Part shown: positions 23,264 to 37,252 of the stretch, in pieces | Layout of the letters: each line of letters begins with the position of its first letter | Position numbering within the stretch: position 1 is the first letter of the stretch | Source of the DNA: Limanda limanda | Taxonomy: Eukaryota > Chordata > Actinopteri > Pleuronectiformes > Pleuronectidae | Assembly: GCF_963576545.1 (NCBI RefSeq) | Contig: NW_026870533.1 | Span: 62,001 to 126,000 of the forward strand | Length of the DNA: 64,000 nt | Direction of reading: 5' to 3' | Position numbers and translations under genes: made by a program | Notes under the pieces: generated by a model | Seen by the model: the letters and a program-made list of their open reading frames with translations, nothing else | Database searches by the model: none | Told to the model about the DNA's origin: nothing

Positions 23264-24877
23264 TGGGGGTAGAGCCTACTTGCAAGTCTCTCCGACCTTC
23301 ACAAAAAAAGTTATTCAAGAATATCTCTTTCTCCTATGTGCTTTCATCCCTAACCCTAACCCTAACCCTTCCAAAAGTCGGAGAAGCTCAACGATGGTAC
23401 CGATCGATGCGCGCTACCCCATTTAGTGGGGGTAGAGCCTACTTGCAAGTCTCTCCGACCTTCACAAAAAAAGTTATTCAAGAATATCTCCTCAGATTTG
23501 GGGGAATTTCGTCGGTCGACCTCTTCCGAAGGTCGTACAAGCTCGGGGATGGTACCAATCGATCCGCAGGACCCAAATTAGTCCAGATGCAACCACTTTC
23601 CAAGTCTCTCCGACCTTCACAAAAAAAGTTATTCAAGAATATCTCTTTCTCCTATGTGCTTTCATCCCTAACCCTAACCCTAACCCTTCCGAAAGTCGGA
23701 GAAGCTCAAGGATGGTACCGATCGATGCGCGCTACCCCATTTAGTGGGGGTAGAGCCTACTTGCAAGTCTCTCCGACCTTCACAAAAAAAGTTATTCAAG
23801 AATATCTCTTTCTCCTATGTGCTTTCATCCCTAACCCTAACCCTAACCCTTCCGAAAGTCGGAGAAGCTCAAGGATGGTACCGATCGATGCGCGCTACCC
23901 CATTTAGTGGGGGTAGAGCCTACTTGCAAGTCTCTCCGACCTTCACAAAAAAAGTTATTCAAGAATATCTCTTTCTCCTATGTGCTTTCATCCCTAACCC
24001 TAACCCTAACCCTTCCGAAAGTCGGAGAAGCTCAAGGATGGTACCGATCGATGCGCGCAACCCCATTTAGTGGGGGTAGAGCCTACTTGCAAGTCTCTCC
24101 GACCTTCACAAAAAAAGTTATTCAAGAATATCTCTTTCTCCTATGTGCTTTCATCCCTAACCCTAACCCTAACCCTTCCGAAAGTCGGAGAAGCTCAAGG
24201 ATGGTACCGATCGATGCGCGCTACCCCATTTAGTGGGGGTAGAGCCTACTTGCAAGTCTCTCCGACCTTCACAAAAAAAGTTATTCAAGAATATCTCTTT
24301 CTCCTATGTGCTTTCATCCCTAACCCTAACCCTAACCCTTCCGAAAGTCGGAGAAGCTCAAGGATGGTACCGATCGATGCGCGCTACCCCATTTAGTGGG
24401 GGTAGAGCCTACTTGCAAGTCTCTCCGACCTTCACAAAAAAAGTTATTCAAGAATATCTCCTCAGATTTGGGGGAATTTCGTCGGTCGACCTCTTCCGAA
24501 GGTCGTACAAGCTCGGGGATGGTACCAATCGATCCGCAGGACCCAAATTAGTCCAGATGCAACCACTTTCCAAGTCTCTCCGACCTTCACAAAAAAAGTT
24601 ATTCAAGAATATCTCTTTCTCCTATGTGCTTTCATCCCTAACCCTAACCCTAACCCTTCCGAAAGTCGGAGAAGCTCAAGGATGGTACCGATCGATGCGC
24701 GCTACCCCATTTAGTGGGGGTAGAGCCTACTTGCAAGTCTCTCCGACCTTCACAAAAAAAGTTATTCAAGAATATCTCTTTCTCCTATGTGCTTTCATCC
24801 CTAACCCTAACCCTAACCCTTCCGAAAGTCGGAGAAGCTCAAGGATGGTACTGATCGATGCGCGCAACCCCATTTAG
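23264..24877 (+). repeat. 1614-bp higher-order block, dispersed copy
   Basis: This block has the same order as 32752-34365 and 34366-35979: an A with CCAAAAG and CTCAACGATGG, B plus five A (the third with GCGCAACC), then B plus two A ending in a TACTG...CAAC unit. It lies 9488 bp upstream of the second copy. Confidence 0.85.
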
Positions 24878-25377
24878 TGGGGGTAGAGCCTACTTGCAAG
24901 TCTCTCCGACCTTCACAAAAAAAGTTATTCAAGAATATCTCCTCAGATTTGGGGGAATTTCGTCGGTCGACCTCTTCCGAAGGTCGTACAAGCTCGGGGA
25001 TGGTACCAATCGATCCGCAGGACCCAAATTAGTCCAGATGCAACCACTTTCCAAGTCTCTCCGACCTTCACAAAAAAAGTTATTCAAGAATATCTCTTTC
25101 TCCTATGTGCTTTCATCCCTAACCCTAACCCTAACCCTTCCGAAAGTCGGAGAAGCTCAAGGATGGTACCGATCGATGCGCGCTACCCCATTTAGTGGGG
25201 GTAGAGCCTACTTGCAAGTCTCTCCGACCTTCACAAAAAAAGTTATTCAAGAATATCTCTTTCTCCTATGTGCTTTCATCCCTAACCCTAACCCTAACCC
25301 TTCCGAAAGTCGGAGAAGCTCAACGATGGTACCGATCGATGCGCGCTACCCCATTTAGTGGGGGTAGAGCCTACTTG

Positions 25378-25531
25378 CAAGTCTCTCCGACCTTCACAAA
25401 AAAAGTTATTCAAGAATATCTCCTCAGATTTGGGGGATTTCGTCGGTCGACCTCTTCCGAAGGTCGTACAAGCTCGGGGATGGTACCAATCGATCCGCAG
25501 GACCCAAATTAGTCCAGATGCAACCACTTTC
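25378..25531 (+). repeat. B monomer variant lacking one A (154 bp), copy 1 of 3
   Basis: GGGGGAATTTCG is reduced to GGGGGATTTCG. Only three of the 99 B units carry this deletion (here, 36474 and 47258). Each is preceded by an A unit with CTCAACGATGG. It is the best single marker of the super-repeat of about 11 kb. Confidence 0.93.
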
Positions 25532-26156
25532 CAAGTCTCTCCGACCTTCACAAAAAAAGTTATTCAAGAATATCTCTTTCTCCTATGTGCTTTCATCCCT
25601 AACCCTAACCCTAACCCTTCCGAAAGTCGGAGAAGCTCAAGGATGGTACCGATCGATGCGCGCTACCCCATTTAGTGGGGGTAGAGCCTACTTGCAAGTC
25701 TCTCCGACCTTCACAAAAAAAGTTATTCAAGAATATCTCTTTCTCCTATGTGCTTTCATCCCTAACCCTAACCCTAACCCTTCCGAAAGTCGGAGAAGCT
25801 CAAGGATGGTACCGATCGATGCGCGCTACCCCATTTAGTGGGGGTAGAGCCTACTTGCAAGTCTCTCCGACCTTCACAAAAAAAGTTATTCAAGAATATC
25901 TCCTCAGATTTGGGGGAATTTCGTCGGTCGACCTCTTCCGAAGGTCGTACAAGCTCGGGGATGGTACCAATCGATCCGCAGGACCCAAATTAGTCCAGAT
26001 GCAACCACTTTCCAAGTCTCTCCGACCTTCACAAAAAAAGTTATTCAAGAATATCTCTTTCTCCTATGTGCTTTCATCCCTAACCCTAACCCTAACCCTT
26101 CCGAAAGTCGGAGAAGCTCAAGGATGGTACCGATCGATGCGCGCTACCCCATTTAG

Positions 26157-29100
26157 TGGGGGTAGAGCCTACTTGCAAGTCTCTCCGACCTTCACAAAAA
26201 AAGTTATTCAAGAATATCTCCTCAGATTTGGGGGAATTTCGTCGGTCGACCTCTTCCGAAGGTCGTACAAGCTCGGGGATGGTACCAATCGATCCGCAGG
26301 ACCCAAATTAGTCCAGATGCAACCACTTTCCAAGTCTCTCCGACCTTCACAAAAAAAGTTATTCAAGAATATCTCTTTCTCCTATGTGCTTTCATCCCTA
26401 ACCCTAACCCTAACCCTTCCGAAAGTCGGAGAAGCTCAAGGATGGTACCGATCGATGCGCGCTACCCCATTTAGTGGGGGTAGAGCCTACTTGCAAGTCT
26501 CTCCGACCTTCACAAAAAAAGTTATTCAAGAATATCTCTTTCTCCTATGTGCTTTCATCCCTAACCCTAACCCTAACCCTTCCGAAAGTCGGAGAAGCTC
26601 AAGGATGGTACCGATCGATGCGCGCTACCCCATTTAGTGGGGGTAGAGCCTACTTGCAAGTCTCTCCGACCTTCACAAAAAAAGTTATTCAAGAATATCT
26701 CTTTCTCCTATGTGCTTTCATCCCTAACCCTAACCCTAACCCTTCCGAAAGTCGGAGAAGCTCAAAGATGGTACCGATCGATGCGCGCTACCCCATTTAG
26801 TGGGGGTAGAGCCTACTTGCAAGTCTCTCCGACCTTCACAAAAAAAGTTATTCAAGAATATCTCTTTCTCCTATGTGCTTTCATCCCTAACCCTAACCCT
26901 AACCCTTCCGAAAGTCGGAGAAGCTCAAAGATGGTACTGATCGATGCGCGCAACCCCATTTAGTGGGGGTAGAGCCTACTTGCAAGTCTCTCCGACCTTC
27001 ACAAAAAAAGTTATTCAAGAATATCTCCTCAGATTTGGGGGAATTTCGTCGGTCGACCTCTTCCGAAGGTCGTACAAGCTCGGGGATGGTACCAATCGAT
27101 CCGCAGGACCCAAATTAGTCCAGATGCAACCACTTTCCAAGTCTCTCCGACCTTCACAAAAAAAGTTATTCAAGAATATCTCTTTCTCCTATGTGCTTTC
27201 ATCCCTAACCCTAACCCTAACCCTTCCGAAAGTCGGAGAAGCTCAAGGATGGTACCGATCGATGCGCGCTACCCCATTTAGTGGGGGTAGAGCCTACTTG
27301 CAAGTCTCTCCGACCTTCACAAAAAAAGTTATTCAAGAATATCTCTTTCTCCTATGTGCTTTCATCCCTAACCCTAACCCTAACCCTTCCGAAAGTCGGA
27401 GAAGCTCAAGGATGGTACCGATCGATGCGCGCTACCCCATTTAGTGGGGGTAGAGCCTACTTGCAAGTCTCTCCGACCTTCACAAAAAAAGTTATTCAAG
27501 AATATCTCCTCAGATTTGGGGGAATTTCGTCGGTCGACCTCTTCCGAAGGTCGTACAAGCTCGGGGATGGTACCAATCGATCCGCAGGACCCAAATTAGT
27601 CCAGATGCAACCACTTTCCAAGTCTCTCCGACCTTCACAAAAAAAGTTATTCAAGAATATCTCTTTCTCCTATGTGCTTTCATCCCTAACCCTAACCCTA
27701 ACCCTTCCGAAAGTCGGAGAAGCTCAAGGATGGTACCGATCGATGCGCGCTACCCCATTTAGTGGGGGTAGAGCCTACTTGCAAGTCTCTCCGACCTTCA
27801 CAAAAAAAGTTATTCAAGAATATCTCCTCAGATTTGGGGGAATTTCGTCGGTCGACCTCTTCCGAAGGTCGTACAAGCTCGGGGATGGTACCAATCGATC
27901 CGCAGGACCCAAATTAGTCCAGATGCAACCACTTTCCAAGTCTCTCCGACCTTCACAAAAAAAGTTATTCAAGAATATCTCTTTCTCCTATGTGCTTTCA
28001 TCCCTAACCCTAACCCTAACCCTTCCGAAAGTCGGAGAAGCTCAAGGATGGTACCGATCGATGCGCGCTACCCCATTTAGTGGGGGTAGAGCCTACTTGC
28101 AAGTCTCTCCGACCTTCACAAAAAAAGTTATTCAAGAATATCTCTTTCTCCTATGTGCTTTCATCCCTAACCCTAACCCTAACCCTTCCGAAAGTCGGAG
28201 AAGCTCAAGGATGGTACCGATCGATGCGCGCTACCCCATTTAGTGGGGGTAGAGCCTACTTGCAAGTCTCTCCGACCTTCACAAAAAAAGTTATTCAAGA
28301 ATATCTCTTTCTCCTATGTGCTTTCATCCCTAACCCTAACCCTAACCCTTCCGAAAGTCGGAGAAGCTCAAGGATGGTACCGATCGATGCGCGCTACCCC
28401 ATTTAGTGGGGGTAGAGCCTACTTGCAAGTCTCTCCGACCTTCACAAAAAAAGTTATTCAAGAATATCTCTTTCTCCTATGTGCTTTCATCCCTAACCCT
28501 AACCCTAACCCTTCCGAAAGTCGGAGAAGCTCAAAGATGGTACTGATCGATGCGCGCAACCCCATTTAGTGGGGGTAGAGCCTACTTGCAAGTCTCTCCG
28601 ACCTTCACAAAAAAAGTTATTCAAGAATATCTCCTCAGATTTGGGGGAATTTCGTCGGTCGACCTCTTCCGAAGGTCGTACAAGCTCGGGGATGGTACCA
28701 ATCGATCCGCAGGACCCAAATTAGTCCAGATGCAACCACTTTCCAAGTCTCTCCGACCTTCACAAAAAAAGTTATTCAAGAATATCTCTTTCTCCTATGT
28801 GCTTTCATCCCTAACCCTAACCCTAACCCTTCCGAAAGTCCGAGAAGCTCAAGGATGGTACCGATCGATGCGCGCTACCCCATTTAGTGGGGGTAGAGCC
28901 TACTTGCAAGTCTCTCCGACCTTCACAAAAAAAGTTATTCAAGAATATCTCTTTCTCCTATGTGCTTTCATCCCTAACCCTAACCCTAACCCTTCCAAAA
29001 GTCGGAGAAGCTCAACGATGGTACCGATCGATGCGCGCTACCCCATTTAGTGGGGGTAGAGCCTACTTGCAAGTCTCTCCGACCTTCACAAAAAAAGTTA

Positions 29101-29368
29101 TTCAAGAATATCTCCTCAGATTTGGGGGAATTTCGTCGGTCGACCTCTTCCGAAGGTCGTACAAGCTCGGGGATGGTACCAATCGATCCGCAGGACCCAA
29201 ATTAGTCCAGATGCAACCACTTTCCAAGTCTCTCCGACCTTCACAAAAAAAGTTATTCAAGAATATCTCTTTCTCCTATGTGCTTTCATCCCTAACCCTA
29301 ACCCTAACCCTTCCGAAAGTCGGAGAAGCTCAAGGATGGTACCGATCGATGCGCGCTACCCCATTTAG
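26157..29368 (+). repeat. Tandem duplication, 1606-bp period
   Basis: Copies 26157-27762 and 27763-29368 share the order B+1A... B+4A, B+2A, B, with the fourth A ending in CTCAAAGATGG/TACTG/CAAC. The second copy has gained GTCCGAG (near 28841) and CTCAACGATGG (near 29014), so the copies are related but no longer identical. Confidence 0.7.
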
Positions 29369-29857
29369 TGGGGGTAGAGCCTACTTGCAAGTCTCTCCGA
29401 CCTTCACAAAAAAAGTTATTCAAGAATATCTCTTTCTCCTATGTGCTTTCATCCCTAACCCTAACCCTAACCCTTCCGAAAGTCGGAGAAGCTCAAGGAT
29501 GGTACCGATCGATGCGCGCTACCCCATTTAGTGGGGGTAGAGCCTACTTGCAAGTCTCTCCGACCTTCACAAAAAAAGTTATTCAAGAATATCTCTTTCT
29601 CCTATGTGCTTTCATCCCTAACCCTAACCCTAACCCTTCCGAAAGTCGGAGAAGCTCAAGGATGGTACCGATCGATGCGCGCTACCCCATTTAGTGGGGG
29701 TAGAGCCTACTTGCAAGTCTCTCCGACCTTCACAAAAAAAGTTATTCAAGAATATCTCTTTCTCCTATGTGCTTTCATCCCTAACCCTAACCCTAACCCT
29801 TCCGAAAGTCGGAGAAGCTCAAGGATGGTACTGATCGATGCGCGCAACCCCATTTAG

Positions 29858-32107
29858 TGGGGGTAGAGCCTACTTGCAAGTCTCTCCGACCTTCACAAAA
29901 AAAGTTATTCAAGAATATCTCCTCAGATTTGGGGGAATTTCGTCGGTCGACCTCTTCCGAAGGTCGTACAAGCTCGGGGATGGTACCAATCGATCCGCAG
30001 GACCCAAATTAGTCCAGATGCAACCACTTTCCAAGTCTCTCCGACCTTCACAAAAAAAGTTATTCAAGAATATCTCTTTCTCCTATGTGCTTTCATCCCT
30101 AACCCTAACCCTAACCCTTCCGAAAGTCGGAGAAGCTCAAGGATGGTACCGATCGATGCGCGCTACCCCATTTAGTGGGGGTAGAGCCTACTTGCAAGTC
30201 TCTCCGACCTTCACAAAAAAAGTTATTCAAGAATATCTCTTTCTCCTATGTGCTTTCATCCCTAACCCTAACCCTAACCCTTCCGAAAGTCGGAGAAGCT
30301 CAAGGATGGTACCGATCGATGCGCGCAACCCCATTTAGTGGGGGTAGAGCCTACTTGCAAGTCTCTCCGACCTTCACAAAAAAAGTTATTCAAGAATATC
30401 TCCTCAGATTTGGGGGAATTTCGTCGGTCGACCTCTTCCGAAGGTCGTACAAGCTCGGGGATGGTACCAATCGATCCGCAGGACCCAAATTAGTCCAGAT
30501 GCAACCACTTTCCAAGTCTCTCCGACCTTCACAAAAAAAGTTATTCAAGAATATCTCTTTCTCCTATGTGCTTTCATCCCTAACCCTAACCCTAACCCTT
30601 CCGAAAGTCGGAGAAGCTCAAGGATGGTACCGATCGATGCGCGCTAATCCATTTAGTGGGGGTAGAGCCTACTTGCAAGTTTCTCCGACCTTCACAAAAA
30701 AAGTTATTCAAGAATATCTCCTCAGATTTGGGGGAATTTCGTCGGTCGACCTCTTCCGAAGGTCGTACAAGCTCGGGGATGGTACCAATCGATCCGCAGG
30801 ACCCAAATTAGTCCAGATGCAACCACTTTCCAAGTCTCTCCGACCTTCACAAAAAAAGTTATTCAAGAATATCTCTTTCTCCTATGTGCTTTCATCCCTA
30901 ACCCTAACCCTAACCCTTCCGAAAGTCGGAGAAGCTCAAGGATGGTACCGATCGATGCGCGCTACCCCATTTAGTGGGGGTAGAGCCTACTTGCAAGTCT
31001 CTCCGACCTTCACAAAAAAAGTTATTCAAGAATATCTCTTTCTCCTATGTGCTTTCATCCCTAACCCTAACCCTAACCCTTCCGAAAGTCGGAGAAGCTC
31101 AAGGATGGTACCGATCGATGCGCGCTACCCCATTTAGTGGGGGTAGAGCCTACTTGCAAGTCTCTCCGACCTTCACAAAAAAAGTTATTCAAGAATATCT
31201 CTTTCTCCTATGTGCTTTCATCCCTAACCCTAACCCTAACCCTTCCGAAAGTCGGAGAAGCTCAAGGATGGTACCGATCGATGCGCGCAACCCCATTTAG
31301 TGGGGGTAGAGCCTACTTGCAAGTCTCTCCGACCTTCACAAAAAAAGTTATTCAAGAATATCTCTTTCTCCTATGTGCTTTCATCCCTAACCCTAACCCT
31401 AACCCTTCCGAAAGTCGGAGAAGCTCAAGGATGGTACCGATCGATGCGCGCTACCCCATTTAGTGGGGGTAGAGCCTACTTGCAAGTCTCTCCGACCTTC
31501 ACAAAAAAAGTTATTCAAGAATATCTCTTTCTCCTATGTGCTTTCATCCCTAACCCTAACCCTAACCCTTCCGAAAGTCGGAGAAGCTCAAGGATGGTAC
31601 CGATCGATGCGCGCTACCCCATTTAGTGGGGGTAGAGCCTACTTGCAAGTCTCTCCGACCTTCACAAAAAAAGTTATTCAAGAATATCTCCTCAGATTTG
31701 GGGGAATTTCGTCGGTCGACCTCTTCCGAAGGTCGTACAAGCTCGGGGATGGTACCAATCGATCCGCAGGACCCAAATTAGTCCAGATGCAACCACTTTC
31801 CAAGTCTCTCCGACCTTCACAAAAAAAGTTATTCAAGAATATCTCTTTCTCCTATGTGCTTTCATCCCTAACCCTAACCCTAACCCTTCCGAAAGTCGGA
31901 GAAGCTCAAGGATGGTACCGATCGATGCGCGCTACCCCATTTAGTGGGGGTAGAGCCTACTTGCAAGTCTCTCCGACCTTCACAAAAAAAGTTATTCAAG
32001 AATATCTCTTTCTCCTATGTGCTTTCATCCCTAACCCTAACCCTAACCCTTCCGAAAGTCGGAGAAGCTCAAGGATGGTACCGATCGATGCGCGCTACCC
32101 CATTTAG
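29858..32107 (+). repeat. 2250-bp block recurring at 44508-46757
   Basis: Run order is 2, 1, 5, 2. GCGCAACC A units end near 30338 and 31300, and the linked GCTAATCC + GTTTCTCC pair lies near 30656. The downstream copy at +14650 has the same run order and the same markers near 44988, 45306 and 45950, plus a private GCTTAAATCCC near 45223. Confidence 0.8.
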
Positions 32108-32751
32108 TGGGGGTAGAGCCTACTTGCAAGTCTCTCCGACCTTCACAAAAAAAGTTATTCAAGAATATCTCTTTCTCCTATGTGCTTTCATCCCTAACCC
32201 TAACCCTAACCCTTCCGAAAGTCGGAGAAGCTCAAGGATGGTACCGATCGATGCGCGCTACCCCATTTAGTGGGGGTAGAGCCTACTTGCAAGTCTCTCC
32301 GACCTTCACAAAAAAAGTTATTCAAGAATATCTCTTTCTCCTATGTGCTTTCATCCCTAACCCTAACCCTAACCCTTCCGAAAGTCGGAGAAGCTCAAGG
32401 ATGGTACTGATCGATGCGCGCAACCCCATTTAGTGGGGGTAGAGCCTACTTGCAAGTCTCTCCGACCTTCACAAAAAAAGTTATTCAAGAATATCTCCTC
32501 AGATTTGGGGGAATTTCGTCGGTCGACCTCTTCCGAAGGTCGTACAAGCTCGGGGATGGTACCAATCGATCCGCAGGACCCAAATTAGTCCAGATGCAAC
32601 CACTTTCCAAGTCTCTCCGACCTTCACAAAAAAAGTTATTCAAGAATATCTCTTTCTCCTATGTGCTTTCATCCCTAACCCTAACCCTAACCCTTCCGAA
32701 AGTCGGAGAAGCTCAAGGATGGTACCGATCGATGCGCGCTACCCCATTTAG

Positions 32752-35700
32752 TGGGGGTAGAGCCTACTTGCAAGTCTCTCCGACCTTCACAAAAAAAGTT
32801 ATTCAAGAATATCTCTTTCTCCTATGTGCTTTCATCCCTAACCCTAACCCTAACCCTTCCAAAAGTCGGAGAAGCTCAACGATGGTACCGATCGATGCGC
32901 GCTACCCCATTTAGTGGGGGTAGAGCCTACTTGCAAGTCTCTCCGACCTTCACAAAAAAAGTTATTCAAGAATATCTCCTCAGATTTGGGGGAATTTCGT
33001 CGGTCGACCTCTTCCGAAGGTCGTACAAGCTCGGGGATGGTACCAATCGATCCGCAGGACCCAAATTAGTCCAGATGCAACCACTTTCCAAGTCTCTCCG
33101 ACCTTCACAAAAAAAGTTATTCAAGAATATCTCTTTCTCCTATGTGCTTTCATCCCTAACCCTAACCCTAACCCTTCCGAAAGTCGGAGAAGCTCAAGGA
33201 TGGTACCGATCGATGCGCGCTACCCCATTTAGTGGGGGTAGAGCCTACTTGCAAGTCTCTCCGACCTTCACAAAAAAAGTTATTCAAGAATATCTCTTTC
33301 TCCTATGTGCTTTCATCCCTAACCCTAACCCTAACCCTTCCGAAAGTCGGAGAAGCTCAAGGATGGTACCGATCGATGCGCGCTACCCCATTTAGTGGGG
33401 GTAGAGCCTACTTGCAAGTCTCTCCGACCTTCACAAAAAAAGTTATTCAAGAATATCTCTTTCTCCTATGTGCTTTCATCCCTAACCCTAACCCTAACCC
33501 TTCCGAAAGTCGGAGAAGCTCAAGGATGGTACCGATCGATGCGCGCAACCCCATTTAGTGGGGGTAGAGCCTACTTGCAAGTCTCTCCGACCTTCACAAA
33601 AAAAGTTATTCAAGAATATCTCTTTCTCCTATGTGCTTTCATCCCTAACCCTAACCCTAACCCTTCCGAAAGTCGGAGAAGCTCAAGGATGGTACCGATC
33701 GATGCGCGCTACCCCATTTAGTGGGGGTAGAGCCTACTTGCAAGTCTCTCCGACCTTCACAAAAAAAGTTATTCAAGAATATCTCTTTCTCCTATGTGCT
33801 TTCATCCCTAACCCTAACCCTAACCCTTCCGAAAGTCGGAGAAGCTCAAGGATGGTACCGATCGATGCGCGCTACCCCATTTAGTGGGGGTAGAGCCTAC
33901 TTGCAAGTCTCTCCGACCTTCACAAAAAAAGTTATTCAAGAATATCTCCTCAGATTTGGGGGAATTTCGTCGGTCGACCTCTTCCGAAGGTCGTACAAGC
34001 TCGGGGATGGTACCAATCGATCCGCAGGACCCAAATTAGTCCAGATGCAACCACTTTCCAAGTCTCTCCGACCTTCACAAAAAAAGTTATTCAAGAATAT
34101 CTCTTTCTCCTATGTGCTTTCATCCCTAACCCTAACCCTAACCCTTCCGAAAGTCGGAGAAGCTCAAGGATGGTACCGATCGATGCGCGCTACCCCATTT
34201 AGTGGGGGTAGAGCCTACTTGCAAGTCTCTCCGACCTTCACAAAAAAAGTTATTCAAGAATATCTCTTTCTCCTATGTGCTTTCATCCCTAACCCTAACC
34301 CTAACCCTTCCGAAAGTCGGAGAAGCTCAAGGATGGTACTGATCGATGCGCGCAACCCCATTTAGTGGGGGTAGAGCCTACTTGCAAGTCTCTCCGACCT
34401 TCACAAAAAAAGTTATTCAAGAATATCTCTTTCTCCTATGTGCTTTCATCCCTAACCCTAACCCTAACCCTTCCAAAAGTCGGAGAAGCTCAACGATGGT
34501 ACCGATCGATGCGCGCTACCCCATTTAGTGGGGGTAGAGCCTACTTGCAAGTCTCTCCGACCTTCACAAAAAAAGTTATTCAAGAATATCTCCTCAGATT
34601 TGGGGGAATTTCGTCGGTCGACCTCTTCCGAAGGTCGTACAAGCTCGGGGATGGTACCAATCGATCCGCAGGACCCAAATTAGTCCAGATGCAACCACTT
34701 TCCAAGTCTCTCCGACCTTCACAAAAAAAGTTATTCAAGAATATCTCTTTCTCCTATGTGCTTTCATCCCTAACCCTAACCCTAACCCTTCCGAAAGTCG
34801 GAGAAGCTCAAGGATGGTACCGATCGATGCGCGCTACCCCATTTAGTGGGGGTAGAGCCTACTTGCAAGTCTCTCCGACCTTCACAAAAAAAGTTATTCA
34901 AGAATATCTCTTTCTCCTATGTGCTTTCATCCCTAACCCTAACCCTAACCCTTCCGAAAGTCGGAGAAGCTCAAGGATGGTACCGATCGATGCGCGCTAC
35001 CCCATTTAGTGGGGGTAGAGCCTACTTGCAAGTCTCTCCGACCTTCACAAAAAAAGTTATTCAAGAATATCTCTTTCTCCTATGTGCTTTCATCCCTAAC
35101 CCTAACCCTAACCCTTCCGAAAGTCGGAGAAGCTCAAGGATGGTACCGATCGATGCGCGCAACCCCATTTAGTGGGGGTAGAGCCTACTTGCAAGTCTCT
35201 CCGACCTTCACAAAAAAAGTTATTCAAGAATATCTCTTTCTCCTATGTGCTTTCATCCCTAACCCTAACCCTAACCCTTCCGAAAGTCGGAGAAGCTCAA
35301 GGATGGTACCGATCGATGCGCGCTACCCCATTTAGTGGGGGTAGAGCCTACTTGCAAGTCTCTCCGACCTTCACAAAAAAAGTTATTCAAGAATATCTCT
35401 TTCTCCTATGTGCTTTCATCCCTAACCCTAACCCTAACCCTTCCGAAAGTCGGAGAAGCTCAAGGATGGTACCGATCGATGCGCGCTACCCCATTTAGTG
35501 GGGGTAGAGCCTACTTGCAAGTCTCTCCGACCTTCACAAAAAAAGTTATTCAAGAATATCTCCTCAGATTTGGGGGAATTTCGTCGGTCGACCTCTTCCG
35601 AAGGTCGTACAAGCTCGGGGATGGTACCAATCGATCCGCAGGACCCAAATTAGTCCAGATGCAACCACTTTCCAAGTCTCTCCGACCTTCACAAAAAAAG

Positions 35701-35979
35701 TTATTCAAGAATATCTCTTTCTCCTATGTGCTTTCATCCCTAACCCTAACCCTAACCCTTCCGAAAGTCGGAGAAGCTCAAGGATGGTACCGATCGATGC
35801 GCGCTACCCCATTTAGTGGGGGTAGAGCCTACTTGCAAGTCTCTCCGACCTTCACAAAAAAAGTTATTCAAGAATATCTCTTTCTCCTATGTGCTTTCAT
35901 CCCTAACCCTAACCCTAACCCTTCCGAAAGTCGGAGAAGCTCAAGGATGGTACTGATCGATGCGCGCAACCCCATTTAG
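32752..35979 (+). repeat. Tandem duplication, 1614-bp period
   Basis: Copies are 32752-34365 and 34366-35979. At the junction a TACTG...CAAC A unit is followed directly by the CCAAAAG/CTCAACGATGG A unit. Elsewhere a B plus an A lies between these two types, so 318 bp are skipped. This is one of only two exceptions to the rule that TACTG...CAAC precedes B. Confidence 0.88.
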
Positions 35980-36473
35980 TGGGGGTAGAGCCTACTTGCA
36001 AGTCTCTCCGACCTTCACAAAAAAAGTTATTCAAGAATATCTCCTCAGATTTGGGGGAATTTCGTCGGTCGACCTCTTCCGAAGGTCGTACAAGCTCGGG
36101 GATGGTACCAATCGATCCGCAGGACCCAAATTAGTCCAGATGCAACCACTTTCCAAGTCTCTCCGACCTTCACAAAAAAAGTTATTCAAGAATATCTCTT
36201 TCTCCTATGTGCTTTCATCCCTAACCCTAACCCTTCCGAAAGTCGGAGAAGCTCAAGGATGGTACCGATCGATGCGCGCTACCCCATTTAGTGGGGGTAG
36301 AGCCTACTTGCAAGTCTCTCCGACCTTCACAAAAAAAGTTATTCAAGAATATCTCTTTCTCCTATGTGCTTTCATCCCTAACCCTAACCCTAACCCTTCC
36401 GAAAGTCGGAGAAGCTCAACGATGGTACCGATCGATGCGCGCTACCCCATTTAGTGGGGGTAGAGCCTACTTG

Positions 36474-36627
36474 CAAGTCTCTCCGACCTTCACAAAAAAA
36501 GTTATTCAAGAATATCTCCTCAGATTTGGGGGATTTCGTCGGTCGACCTCTTCCGAAGGTCGTACAAGCTCGGGGATGGTACCAATCGATCCGCAGGACC
36601 CAAATTAGTCCAGATGCAACCACTTTC
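36474..36627 (+). repeat. B monomer variant lacking one A (154 bp), copy 2 of 3
   Basis: This unit has the same one-base deletion and the same preceding CTCAACGATGG A unit as the copy at 25378. It lies 11096 bp downstream of that copy. Confidence 0.93.
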
Positions 36628-37252
36628 CAAGTCTCTCCGACCTTCACAAAAAAAGTTATTCAAGAATATCTCTTTCTCCTATGTGCTTTCATCCCTAACC
36701 CTAACCCTAACCCTTCCGAAAGTCGGAGAAGCTCAAGGATGGTACCGATCGATGCGCGCTACCCCATTTAGTGGGGGTAGAGCCTACTTGCAAGTCTCTC
36801 CGACCTTCACAAAAAAAGTTATTCAAGAATATCTCTTTCTCCTATGTGCTTTCATCCCTAACCCTAACCCTAACCCTTCCGAAAGTCGGAGAAGCTCAAG
36901 GATGGTACCGATCGATGCGCGCTACCCCATTTAGTGGGGGTAGAGCCTACTTGCAAGTCTCTCCGACCTTCACAAAAAAAGTTATTCAAGAATATCTCCT
37001 CAGATTTGGGGGAATTTCGTCGGTCGACCTCTTCCGAAGGTCGTACAAGCTCGGGGATGGTACCAATCGATCCGCAGGACCCAAATTAGTCCAGATGCAA
37101 CCACTTTCCAAGTCTCTCCGACCTTCACAAAAAAAGTTATTCAAGAATATCTCTTTCTCCTATGTGCTTTCATCCCTAACCCTAACCCTAACCCTTCCGA
37201 AAGTCGGAGAAGCTCAAGGATGGTACCGATCGATGCGCGCTACCCCATTTAG

